From Gammaproteobacteria bacterium (GTDB lineage: Bacteria > Pseudomonadota > Gammaproteobacteria > Nitrosococcales > Methylophagaceae), in the NCBI GenBank assembly GCA_002402245.1, contig NVVP01000008.1, positions 4,586 through 19,831 of the forward strand: a stretch of DNA of 15,246 nucleotides, read 5' to 3'. Under the pieces are notes generated by a model. That model was not told where the DNA came from and did not search any database. It saw only the letters and a list, made by a program, of their open reading frames with translations. Made by a program: the position numbers and the translations under genes. This document shows positions 1-7,069 of this stretch, one piece after another; position 1 is the first letter of the stretch, and every line of letters begins with the position of its first letter.

Positions 1-673
1 TGCTTGGCTGCCAGCGTTGTGCTATCGGGGTTAAAGGTATAGTGCGTTTAGAGGCGACTAAAATAGTCACTCCTGAAAACAAAGGCCATAAACGTCTTCC
101 CCAACGATTTAAAACAGCGCAGCTATTAAACCATTTTTCATTATTAATAGGGGGCTGGTAAAGACATTTTTTAGTTTCGATAATGTCAAAGTTGAGTAAT
201 TTCAACCAATCTTTAATTCGAGTATGAGAGAAAAAATGTCCCTGCCAAGGCGCTTGATCTTGCCATGAAAGCAGACAACGCAAACCCCATAAACTCCAGG
301 GATTAAAGCTCGATAAGATTAATGTACCATCTGCGACTAACACTCGCTCTACATCACGTAATACTTGATGTGGGTCAGCTGAAAACTCTAAGACATGGCC
401 TAACAATACAGTGTCTATGCTGTGAGATTTAAACGGTAACGTTTCATTGCAGCCTAAAACATCCGCTGAAGGAGCCATGACAGTTTGCTGATGTGGATGA
501 TGTACATGAGGCAGCAAGAGTGGCTCCAAGCCTAATTGTAATTGATGATAACCATGGAAGTGGCGGCCAAGAGATTGGATTATGCCTCGTTCTAGGGTAA
601 ATACAGACTGACCTAATGGTGATTGCCACCACTGAGACATCATTAATTCTTTATCTGTTTTATAATCAAACAT
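1..673 (-). CDS. YafS-type SAM-dependent methyltransferase, 3' end missing
   Basis: Read on the minus strand from an ATG at 673, this gives 224 codons with no stop before the window edge, so the C-terminus is cut. The protein starts MFDYKTDKELMMSQWW and has the second half of a type-11 methyltransferase fold. The segment LPFKSHSIDTVLLGHVLEFS is followed by DPHQVLRDVERVLVADGTLI and FNPWSLWGLR, a pattern typical of the YafS-like proteins beside gloB in many gammaproteobacteria. The usual Gly-rich SAM motif I (GxGxG) is not seen; only a short LQLG stretch stands in its place. An AGGAA ribosome site lies 6-7 bases before the ATG and supports this start. The gene diverges from gloB across 22 bases. 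The substrate is unknown. In E. coli and Pseudomonas the next genes are rnhA and dnaQ, so these may lie off the left edge. Confidence 0.85.
   Translation of the reverse strand, partial: MFDYKTDKELMMSQWWQSPLGQSVFTLERGIIQSLGRHFHGYHQLQLGLEPLLLPHVHHPHQQTVMAPSADVLGCNETLPFKSHSIDTVLLGHVLEFSADPHQVLRDVERVLVADGTLILSSFNPWSLWGLRCLLSWQDQAPWQGHFFSHTRIKDWLKLLNFDIIETKKCLYQPPINNEKWFNSCAVLNRWGRRLWPLFSGVTILVASKRTIPLTPIAQRWQPS
661..666 (+). promoter_or_regulatory. Possible -10 box for gloB
   Basis: A perfect TATAAT lies 30 bases before the gloB ATG, inside the first codons of the divergent methyltransferase gene. No good -35 box is seen 16-18 bases upstream (the sequence there is catcat). Transcription would start near 673, giving a leader of about 23 bases. 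The short gap between the two genes leaves no other room for a gloB promoter. Confidence 0.35.
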
Positions 674-695
674 TATCATTTCCTACGCCGACAAT

Positions 696-1469
696 ATGAT
701 GTTAACAATACATGCGATCACTGCTTTTGATGATAATTATATCTGGTTTATTCAGGCTGAAAATTCTACGGGTGTTTTAATTGTTGATCCGGGTGATGCG
801 GCCCCAGCCATTGAGGCGATAAAAAAACTTAAATTAGACCCTGTGGCTATTTTAATTACTCATGGTTGTCATGACCATGTTGATGGTATTGCCGAACTGT
901 TATCTCATTATGAATTGCCTGTTTATGGGCCGAGTAATGAATTTATTCCGCATTTAAGTCATGCTTTAACGCAAGGAGATACTTTCACTATAAGTGATGA
1001 GTTTCCGGAGATTAACGTGCTCGATATTCCTGGGCATACTCGGGGGCACATTGGTTTTGTGATAGAGGATAAACTATTTTGTGGTGATACTTTATTTGCT
1101 GCCGGTTGCGGGCGAACACATGGCGGCCAGCCGGAGGTGTTATTTACATCACTAGAGAAAATAGCTAACTTACCAGAGCAAACACAAATTTATTGCGCAC
1201 ATGAATATACGGCGGCTAATTTACGTTTTGCAGAGACGGTAGAGCCTAATAATAGTCATATTCAACAACGAATAATCGATACAAAATCACTACGGCAGCA
1301 AGCGAAGCCAACCATTCCTTTTAGCTTAGCCTTGGAGCTAAAAACTAATCCGTTTTTACGTTGTGGAGAAGTGGAGGTAGTTAAAGCAGCTGAGCAGCAG
1401 CTTGGAGAGAGAGTGAATTCGAAAGCAGCGACCTTCCGCACGCTGAGAGCGTGGAAAGATCGCTTTTAG
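696..1469 (+). CDS. gloB: Hydroxyacylglutathione hydrolase (glyoxalase II)
   Basis: A cytosolic metallo-beta-lactamase-fold enzyme that hydrolyses S-lactoylglutathione to lactate and glutathione, the second step of methylglyoxal detoxification. At 257 residues it has the usual length. Metal ligands expected from the family are present at H56, D60, H61, H114 (IPGHTRGH), D131 (CGDTLF) and H169 (CAHEYT). The motif THxHxDH reads T55-H-G-C-H-D-H61, however, so the second metal-1 histidine is Cys58. The C-terminus FRTLRAWKDRF keeps the Arg/Lys pair that binds glutathione in the family. Two adjacent ATGs (696 and 699) are possible starts, and relatives start MLTIHAI, so 699 is equally likely. No clear Shine-Dalgarno site is seen. 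It faces mscS, with two bases between the stop codons. Confidence 0.93.
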   Translation: MMLTIHAITAFDDNYIWFIQAENSTGVLIVDPGDAAPAIEAIKKLKLDPVAILITHGCHDHVDGIAELLSHYELPVYGPSNEFIPHLSHALTQGDTFTISDEFPEINVLDIPGHTRGHIGFVIEDKLFCGDTLFAAGCGRTHGGQPEVLFTSLEKIANLPEQTQIYCAHEYTAANLRFAETVEPNNSHIQQRIIDTKSLRQQAKPTIPFSLALELKTNPFLRCGEVEVVKAAEQQLGERVNSKAATFRTLRAWKDRF

Positions 1470-1471
1470 AC

Positions 1472-2263
1472 TTACTTATCGCTGTGAACATCCATTTGAG
1501 GATAAGGAATAGAAATACCTTCTTTATCAAATGTAAGTTTAATTTGTTCGATTATCTCAGAGCGTACACCCCAGTAATCAGCACTGTTGACCCAAGGGCG
1601 AACATTAAAGTTAACACTGCTATCAGCTAATTCTGCTACTGCAACGGCTGGTGCTGGCTCAGCAAGTATTAATTCATGAGCTTCTAAAATATCGACCATG
1701 ATTTTTTTAGCTTTTAACATATCATCGTCATAACCAATACCAAATACCATATCAATACGACGGGTATCACGAGCTGAATAGTTAGTGATTGCACCGGCAT
1801 AGATTTGACCGTTAGGAATGATAATTTCACGGTTATCACCTGTTTTCATAATGGTGCTGAAAACACTGATTTTTTCAACTACGCCCACGACACCACCGGC
1901 TTCAATAAAATCACCGATTTTGAATGGACGGAAGATAATCATCATCACGCCAGCGGCAAAGTTTTGTAGTGAATCTTTAAGTGCAAGACCGACTGCTAAA
2001 CCAGCAGCACCAAGAAGAGCTATAAATGAGGTTGTATTTACGCCTAAGTGATCAAGTGCTGCAATGATTACGAATAACATTAAAACGGCATTGGCAATTG
2101 AGCTAGAGAAATTGATCAAAATAGGATCGAAATCGGCGCGAACCATTAATTTACGAATGAGTTTGATAAGCCATTTAACGACGAATCGGCCAATAACGAC
2201 AATGGCAATAGCGAATGCTATATTTAATAACCAGTGTGCGATTAAACTTGTTTCTGCTTCCAT
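1472..2263 (-). CDS. mscS: MscS-family mechanosensitive channel
   Basis: A small-conductance mechanosensitive channel of the inner membrane, opening under membrane tension to release solutes during osmotic downshock. The 263 residues show three hydrophobic segments, at about 8-34, 50-71 and 78-112. The third carries the Gly/Ala-rich pore helix GAAGLAVGLALKDSLQNFAAG (about 85-105), the hallmark of TM3 in MscS. The beta domain follows (FKIGDFIEAGGVVGVVEKI) and then a cytoplasmic alpha/beta domain ending PYPQMDVHSDK. It is slightly shorter than E. coli MscS (286 residues). The start lies three bases after the pyrD stop, so it is probably the last gene of the DUF2797-pyrD-mscS operon. The fold assignment is secure. 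Whether this is the main MscS or a paralogue cannot be told from the window. Confidence 0.9.
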   Translation of the reverse strand: MEAETSLIAHWLLNIAFAIAIVVIGRFVVKWLIKLIRKLMVRADFDPILINFSSSIANAVLMLFVIIAALDHLGVNTTSFIALLGAAGLAVGLALKDSLQNFAAGVMMIIFRPFKIGDFIEAGGVVGVVEKISVFSTIMKTGDNREIIIPNGQIYAGAITNYSARDTRRIDMVFGIGYDDDMLKAKKIMVDILEAHELILAEPAPAVAVAELADSSVNFNVRPWVNSADYWGVRSEIIEQIKLTFDKEGISIPYPQMDVHSDK

Positions 2264-2266
2264 GTT

Positions 2267-3289
2267 TTATATCCTGTTTTCGAGAGTATTGATAATATCG
2301 CCAATTAATTTGGGTCCTTGATAGATAAAGCCACTATAAATTTGCACCAGGTTCGCACCTGCATCTAATTTCTTCGCGGCATCATCTCCAGACATGATCC
2401 CCCCTGCCGCAATAATCGGCAAGCCTTTCGTTAGAGATTGACGAAATTGTTTAACGATTTCAGTTGATTTCTCAAACACAGGTCGACCGCTCAAACCACC
2501 CGCTTCGTCAGAAAAAGCTAAGCCTTCTGTTCCAGCACGAGACATGGTGGTATTGGTGGCAATGACGGCATCAATTTCAAAGTTATTAAAGGCCTGCGAT
2601 AACTCTTCGACTTCTGCTGTATCCAAATCAGGGGCAACTTTGACCGCCATCGGCACATAGCGACCATATTGCTGTTGCAATAGGACCTGTTCTTCTTTTA
2701 GTGCTGATAATAATTGATTAAGCGATTCGCCAAATTGTAGACTTCTTAAACCTGGTGTATTGGGTGATGAGATATTAATGGTCACATAATCAGCATGAGC
2801 ATAGACCTTACGTAGACCTATCAAGTAATCATCAACTGCATTTTCAACGGCGGTATCAATATTTTTGCCGATGTTAATACCAATAATGGCTTTGCTTTGA
2901 GCAATTTTTACTTGCTCAACTAAATGATCAACACCGAAGTTGTTAAAGCCCATTCTGTTAATGATGGCTTCTGCTTCAGGCAGTCTAAATAAGCGTGGTT
3001 TTGGGTTACCTTCTTGAGGCCGAGGTGTAACAGTACCAATTTCAATGAAACCAAAGCCAAGTGCGGCGAGCGCTTCAATATAATCACCATTTTTATCTAA
3101 ACCCGCGGCTAAGCCCACGGCATTAGGAAAGCTTAAACCCATGATTTTGACTGGACTTGCAGCTGCAGGCGGGTAAAGCAATGAAGACAAGCCGGTCATT
3201 TCAAGCGCATTTAAGCCTTTAAGGCCCACATGATGTGCTTTTTCTGCATCAAGTTTGAACATTAATGCACGCATTAGCTTATAAATCAT
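2267..3289 (-). CDS. pyrD: Dihydroorotate dehydrogenase (quinone), class 2
   Basis: The membrane-associated flavoenzyme of pyrimidine synthesis that oxidises dihydroorotate to orotate and passes electrons to quinone. The 340-residue length fits the class 2 enzymes. The N-terminal helical extension (about 1-40, MIYKLMRALMFKLDAEKAHH) that binds quinone and membrane is present, marking class 2 rather than class 1. Barrel motifs run in order: GLAAGLDKNGD (59-69), INRMGFNN (110-117), INISSPNTPGLRSLQ (171-185) with the catalytic base Ser175, VKVAPDL, ATNTT, GLSGRPV and IAAGGIMSGDDA, ending with the FMN phosphate site GANLVQIYSGF. Its ATG overlaps the DUF2797 stop by four bases (ATGA) and mscS follows after three bases, so the three genes are very likely cotranscribed and translationally coupled. 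Confidence 0.97.
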   Translation of the reverse strand: MIYKLMRALMFKLDAEKAHHVGLKGLNALEMTGLSSLLYPPAAASPVKIMGLSFPNAVGLAAGLDKNGDYIEALAALGFGFIEIGTVTPRPQEGNPKPRLFRLPEAEAIINRMGFNNFGVDHLVEQVKIAQSKAIIGINIGKNIDTAVENAVDDYLIGLRKVYAHADYVTINISSPNTPGLRSLQFGESLNQLLSALKEEQVLLQQQYGRYVPMAVKVAPDLDTAEVEELSQAFNNFEIDAVIATNTTMSRAGTEGLAFSDEAGGLSGRPVFEKSTEIVKQFRQSLTKGLPIIAAGGIMSGDDAAKKLDAGANLVQIYSGFIYQGPKLIGDIINTLENRI

Positions 3290-4167
3290 GATTTTGTTAC
3301 CAGTTTAAGGTGATATCCGCTGAATTTACGGATATTGAGTACACCAGTATCTAAGAGTAGATATTGGCCTTTAATACCTTGTAAAACACCCGATATATCA
3401 GGGGTCTTATCAAAGTTATGTGACTTTACTTTTTCAGGGTAGTGTTCAACTGGGTAGTTGATTTCGGCCATGGTTTGATCCGTTAGAGGTGTAATAGCAC
3501 CTTCACCAAAGCGTTGCTGCAAAGCAACAATTTCATCATGGCATGCCAGCATCAATTCATCGCGCTTTTGTTTGAGATCAACGGGCTCGGCAGATCCTTT
3601 AAGCATTTTCCGCCAATCAGTACGATCAGACACATGAGATTTGAATACGACTTCCACTAAACCTGATTGGTAGCGTGTTTTAACTTTGAAAATAGGAATG
3701 GCTTGGGTGGCACCTTGATCAATCCAGCGGGTAGGAATTTGATTAACCCGTGTAATACCGACTTTAATACCAGAGCTATTAGCAAGATAGACAATATGAT
3801 CTTGCATGCAAAATGACTCACCCCATGCAGGATCACGGCAAGTTCCAGCATCGTAATGGCAGGTTTCAGGCTTCATAATGCATAGATCACATTGAGCTAA
3901 AGACTGTGAGCAAGGGAAACAGTAACCACCGCTGTAACTTTTTTTAATGAGCCTGTCACAGGCTTGGCAATGAATCTCTCCGGCGAACTGTAACTGTATT
4001 TCCTGTCCGACTAGCGGATTCATATCGACTAAATTATCACCTAAAACCATTTGGTATGTGGCTTCAGAACTAGTGTGAGAGAGCGACACCCTCATTTTGG
4101 AAACTTGTCCCTGACATTCACCCACGAATAACACCCACCTATTTATCATTTTCAAAGAGATCGACAT
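3286..4167 (-). CDS. DUF2797 family zinc-ribbon protein
   Basis: Recognised as DUF2797, a family of unknown function. The cysteines form two probable zinc sites: C67/C70 with C83/C86, and C93/C96 with C103/C110. After them comes VYLANSSGIKVGITR (126-140), then QIPTRWIDQGA, the most conserved part of the family. The spacing of Tyr, Lys-Val-Gly-x-Thr and a later Arg resembles GIY-YIG/T5orf172 nuclease-like domains; that is inference. The first 20-odd residues lack family likeness, and no ribosome site precedes the ATG at 4167. A GTG at codon 15 (4125) has AGGTGG nine bases upstream and leads straight into the conserved region, so it may be the true start. First gene of the operon with pyrD and mscS, divergent from mltD. 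Confidence 0.8.
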   Translation of the reverse strand: MSISLKMINRWVLFVGECQGQVSKMRVSLSHTSSEATYQMVLGDNLVDMNPLVGQEIQLQFAGEIHCQACDRLIKKSYSGGYCFPCSQSLAQCDLCIMKPETCHYDAGTCRDPAWGESFCMQDHIVYLANSSGIKVGITRVNQIPTRWIDQGATQAIPIFKVKTRYQSGLVEVVFKSHVSDRTDWRKMLKGSAEPVDLKQKRDELMLACHDEIVALQQRFGEGAITPLTDQTMAEINYPVEHYPEKVKSHNFDKTPDISGVLQGIKGQYLLLDTGVLNIRKFSGYHLKLVTKS

Positions 4168-4199
4168 AGTTTAGCGTATTCGTCGTTTGCTGTTACAAA

Positions 4200-4228
4200 C
4201 AGACAATATTAATGATCTAATTTATAAT
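4200..4228 (+). promoter_or_regulatory. Sigma-70-type promoter of mltD
   Basis: CAGACA (4200-4205, four of six bases of the -35 consensus) and a perfect TATAAT (4223-4228) are separated by exactly 17 bases. Transcription would start near 4235, one or two bases before the mltD ATG at 4237. The elements are seen directly; activity is inferred. Confidence 0.6.
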
Positions 4229-4236
4229 ACCGTCCT

Positions 4237-5868
4237 ATGTTAAAAATAAATAATTACCGCACCCTCTTTATCGCCTTACTTTTACTTGATATCACGGCTT
4301 GTACTACGCCTTTCACTAAAGTGAATGACGCGAGTATTGCAACTGAATCTGAGCCAACAAAGCAAGCAAGCTCTGTTTGGCAAGATGCCTATGGTGAGGC
4401 GCAACAACATGACATTAATACTCTTTCTGCGCAGCTTGAAAGTGAGCCGGAAGCCTTAGAACAAGCGGAGGCTATTGATTCCACTGATTTATGGCAACGG
4501 ATACGAAAAGGTTACGGTATTCCCTACCCTCAGCTACATGCTGAAACTAAAAAACAACTAAAATGGTTTGCCGACCATCCTGAGTATATTAATCGCGTTG
4601 TTGAGCGGGCCAAGCCTTATTTACACTATATTGTCGAAGAATTAGAACAGCGTAATATGCCGTTAGAAATAGCGCTGCTTCCTGTGGTAGAAAGTGCTTT
4701 TCAACCTTATGCCTATTCAACAGGTCGTGCAGCAGGCTTATGGCAGTTTATTCCGGGTACAGGTTTGGCTTATGGCCTTGAACAAAACTGGTGGTATGAC
4801 GGTCGTCGTGATGTTATTGAGTCGACCGAAGCCGCCATTACTTATTTAGATAAATTACATAATGACTTTGGTGATTGGCCACTAGCGCTTGCTGCTTATA
4901 ATTGTGGTGGAGGTACGGTTAGAAAAGCCATTAGAAAAAATATTGAAGCGGGTAAAGATATTGATTTCTGGTCATTATCATTGCCGAGAGAAACAACGGC
5001 TTATGTACCTAAACTATTGGCGATTGCCCATTTAATTAAACACCCTGAGCAATATCAACTGACACTCAACCCTGTCGACAATACGCCTTTCTTTACTGTG
5101 GTGGATATTGGTAGCCAAATAGATCTTAGTTTAGCTGCACAGCTAGCGGAGATGAGCAAAGATGAGCTTTATCAACTTAACCCGGGCTTTAATCAATGGG
5201 CCACGCGGCCTAATGGTCCGCATCGATTAGTTATTCCGCTCGATAAACAAGCTGCTTTTCAGCAAGCGTTAGACGCCTTACCTGCAAGCGAACGCGTACA
5301 GTGGACACGACATAAAATTAAATCAGGTGAGTCATTAGGAGGCATTGCCCACCATTATAAAACCACAGTGACGGTGCTTAGAGAAGCAAATGGTATAAAA
5401 GGTAGCAATATTCGAGCTGGCCGACATTTGTTAATCCCTATTGACGCCACTGCGGTGGTTAAAAATCATTCTGCCAGTGTCGACCAGAATCTAATCGCTA
5501 CACAAAGCGGCAATAAGAAAATACATACAGTGAAAGCTGGAGATACATGGTGGGATCTAGCCAATAGTTATAATGTGAATGTTAAACAACTGACTAGCTG
5601 GAATGGAAAAACCCCTCAAGATGGTTTGAGTATTGGCCAGAAATTAGAGATTTGGGCGCAAGCTAAGAGTAAGTCTCAAGATAAGAGCCTTAGGACTATA
5701 AACTACAAGATACGGAGTGGAGACTCACTTTGGAAAATTTCTCGTAAGTTTAAAGTGAGTGTTGCCGAGGTGCGAGAATGGAATGGTTTAAGTGACCGTA
5801 CTTTATTAAAACCCGGGCAGAATATTACGTTATATGTTGATGTGACGCAGCAGCACGGAGCGATATAA
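4237..5868 (+). CDS. mltD: Membrane-bound lytic murein transglycosylase D (lipoprotein)
   Basis: Cleaves the glycan strands of peptidoglycan between MurNAc and GlcNAc, leaving 1,6-anhydro ends, at the inner face of the outer membrane. Residues 1-22 are a lipoprotein signal with lipobox I-T-A-C22; position +2 is Thr, so outer-membrane sorting is expected. The SLT domain (about 130-250) carries the catalytic Glu152 in PVVESAF, followed by AAGLWQFIPGTG and the AYNCGGG segment. Three LysM peptidoglycan-binding repeats follow, near 359-401, 429-473 and 489-533. E. coli MltD has 452 residues and two LysM repeats, so this one is longer by one repeat. The signal peptide leaves no alternative start, yet no Shine-Dalgarno site precedes the ATG. 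trmL follows after three bases. Confidence 0.95.
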   Translation: MLKINNYRTLFIALLLLDITACTTPFTKVNDASIATESEPTKQASSVWQDAYGEAQQHDINTLSAQLESEPEALEQAEAIDSTDLWQRIRKGYGIPYPQLHAETKKQLKWFADHPEYINRVVERAKPYLHYIVEELEQRNMPLEIALLPVVESAFQPYAYSTGRAAGLWQFIPGTGLAYGLEQNWWYDGRRDVIESTEAAITYLDKLHNDFGDWPLALAAYNCGGGTVRKAIRKNIEAGKDIDFWSLSLPRETTAYVPKLLAIAHLIKHPEQYQLTLNPVDNTPFFTVVDIGSQIDLSLAAQLAEMSKDELYQLNPGFNQWATRPNGPHRLVIPLDKQAAFQQALDALPASERVQWTRHKIKSGESLGGIAHHYKTTVTVLREANGIKGSNIRAGRHLLIPIDATAVVKNHSASVDQNLIATQSGNKKIHTVKAGDTWWDLANSYNVNVKQLTSWNGKTPQDGLSIGQKLEIWAQAKSKSQDKSLRTINYKIRSGDSLWKISRKFKVSVAEVREWNGLSDRTLLKPGQNITLYVDVTQQHGAI

Positions 5869-5871
5869 ACC

Positions 5872-6336
5872 ATGTTGCACATCGCTTTATTTGAGCCTGA
5901 AATCCCACCTAATACTGGTAATATTATTAGATTATGTGCCAATGCTGGTGCCCAGCTACATTTGATTGAACCATTAGGTTTTGTATTGGATGATAAGCGT
6001 CTACGCCGTGCTGGACTAGACTATCATGAGTTTGCAGAGATGCAGGTTCATGCTGACTTTGCTGCGTTTAAACAGTGGAGTGGTGAGCGTCGCGTGTTTG
6101 CTTGTACTACCAAAGCAACACAAAACCATAATCAAGCACAGTATCAAGATGATGATGTTTTATTATTTGGACCTGAGTCGCGAGGTTTGCCTGCTGAGGT
6201 ATTGGCTAGCATTGCTCAAGATCTGAAAATTAGAATTCCGATGCAAGCAGAGAGCCGTAGTTTAAACCTATCAAATGCTACCGCCATTATCTTATATGAA
6301 GCATGGCGGCAGCTTGATTATGCAGGTATGGACTAA
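5872..6336 (+). CDS. trmL: tRNA (cytidine/uridine-34-2'-O)-methyltransferase
   Basis: A SPOUT-class enzyme that 2'-O-methylates the wobble nucleotide of tRNA-Leu species, using SAM. The 154 residues match the family length (E. coli TrmL is 157). Visible motifs are the N-terminal HIALFEPEIPPNTGNIIRLC, the mid-region LRRAGLDYHE, and the trefoil-knot SAM site made of LLFGPESRGLP (97-107) and RIPMQAESRSLNLSNATAI (121-139). The dimer-forming single-domain layout is standard. It starts three bases after mltD, with a GGAG site inside the end of mltD, so the two are probably cotranscribed. Its stop codon lies in a hairpin shared with the facing PhnA gene. Confidence 0.95.
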   Translation: MLHIALFEPEIPPNTGNIIRLCANAGAQLHLIEPLGFVLDDKRLRRAGLDYHEFAEMQVHADFAAFKQWSGERRVFACTTKATQNHNQAQYQDDDVLLFGPESRGLPAEVLASIAQDLKIRIPMQAESRSLNLSNATAIILYEAWRQLDYAGMD

Positions 6337-6359
6337 AGCCTTGGCGGAATACTTTAGTC
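6331..6359. terminator. Hairpin between trmL and the PhnA gene, possible bidirectional terminator
   Basis: A perfect 8-base inverted repeat, GACTAAAG (6331-6338) and CTTTAGTC (6352-6359), with a 13-base loop, fills the space between two facing genes. It includes the TAA of trmL and touches the TAG of the PhnA gene. Neither strand has a U-run after the stem, so intrinsic termination would be weak. Confidence 0.35.
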
Positions 6360-6940
6360 TAGTTCGATTTCTTCAAAAATTTGGTTAGTAAAACAATACG
6401 GGTACCATTAACACGGCCTTCAATTTGTTCAGGGTTATCTGTTAAAGATATATTTTTCACCATGGTGCCTCGCTTAGCGGTGAAATTAGCACCTTTAACA
6501 TCAAGATCCTTAATTAATGTCACGCTATCACCTGCAAGTAGTGCCGCACCATTACTATCTTTATGAGCACTACTTTCTTCAGAGTCTGAAGATTCGGTAG
6601 ACTGTGCCCACGCTAGATCTGTTTCTTCCAAATACATCATATCAACCAAATCTTGAGCCCAAGCTTCGCCTTGGCTAGCAAGTCGGCTTAGTAATCGCCA
6701 CGCAATAACTTGAATGACTGTGTCAGGTTTCCACATTGCATCATTTAAGCAGCGCCAGTGATTCGCATCCATTGTTTCTGGCGCTTCTATTTGATCGGCA
6801 CAAGTTTGGCATATTAATGCTGCATTTTCAGCGCGTGGATCGTTTACTGGCGGCACTTCATAGACCTGAAGATCACTACTTGAATTACATAGCTCGCAGG
6901 ATGAATTACTACGTTGCATTAATGTTTGTTCAATACTCAT
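6359..6940 (-). CDS. PhnA domain protein (YjdM-like)
   Basis: The N-terminal zinc ribbon has C15/C18 (CELC) and C44/C47 (CQTC). The C-terminal PhnA domain (about 130-193) has the typical LLAGDSVTLIKDLDVKGAN and KRGTMVKNISLTDN segments, ending IVLLTKFLKK. Between them is a helical part and a Ser/Glu-rich linker (TESSDSEESSAHKDSNG). E. coli YjdM (once called PhnA) has about 110 residues; this 193-residue form is the longer version common in marine bacteria. The name comes from its neighbourhood to the phosphonate operon in E. coli, and a phosphonate role is not shown here, as no phn gene is nearby. An AGGG site eight bases before the ATG supports the start. Confidence 0.85.
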   Translation of the reverse strand: MSIEQTLMQRSNSSCELCNSSSDLQVYEVPPVNDPRAENAALICQTCADQIEAPETMDANHWRCLNDAMWKPDTVIQVIAWRLLSRLASQGEAWAQDLVDMMYLEETDLAWAQSTESSDSEESSAHKDSNGAALLAGDSVTLIKDLDVKGANFTAKRGTMVKNISLTDNPEQIEGRVNGTRIVLLTKFLKKSN

Positions 6941-7059
6941 TGGTTTAACCCTACATATACTAATGTTAAAGGCGTATTATCTCATTATTCTATGAGCATA
7001 ATGGGCTTTTATCGGGTTCAAGTGATATTATTGTTCTAGGGAGATTAATTGTTAAAACC

Positions 7060-7065
7060 GGAGAG
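7060..7065 (+). promoter_or_regulatory. Ribosome binding site that fixes the cytochrome c start
   Basis: GGAGAG four bases before the ATG at 7070. It supports that ATG over the in-frame TTG at 7049, which would place this site inside the coding region. Confidence 0.75.
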
Positions 7066-7069
7066 AATA

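Noticed and set aside
444..632. Minus-strand 62-residue frame within the methyltransferase
   Set aside because: It runs in another frame on the same strand as the methyltransferase, whose protein motifs are clear.
7049..7069. TTG start for the cytochrome c gene
   Set aside because: It would put the GGAGAG ribosome site inside the coding region; the ATG at 7070 follows it at good spacing.
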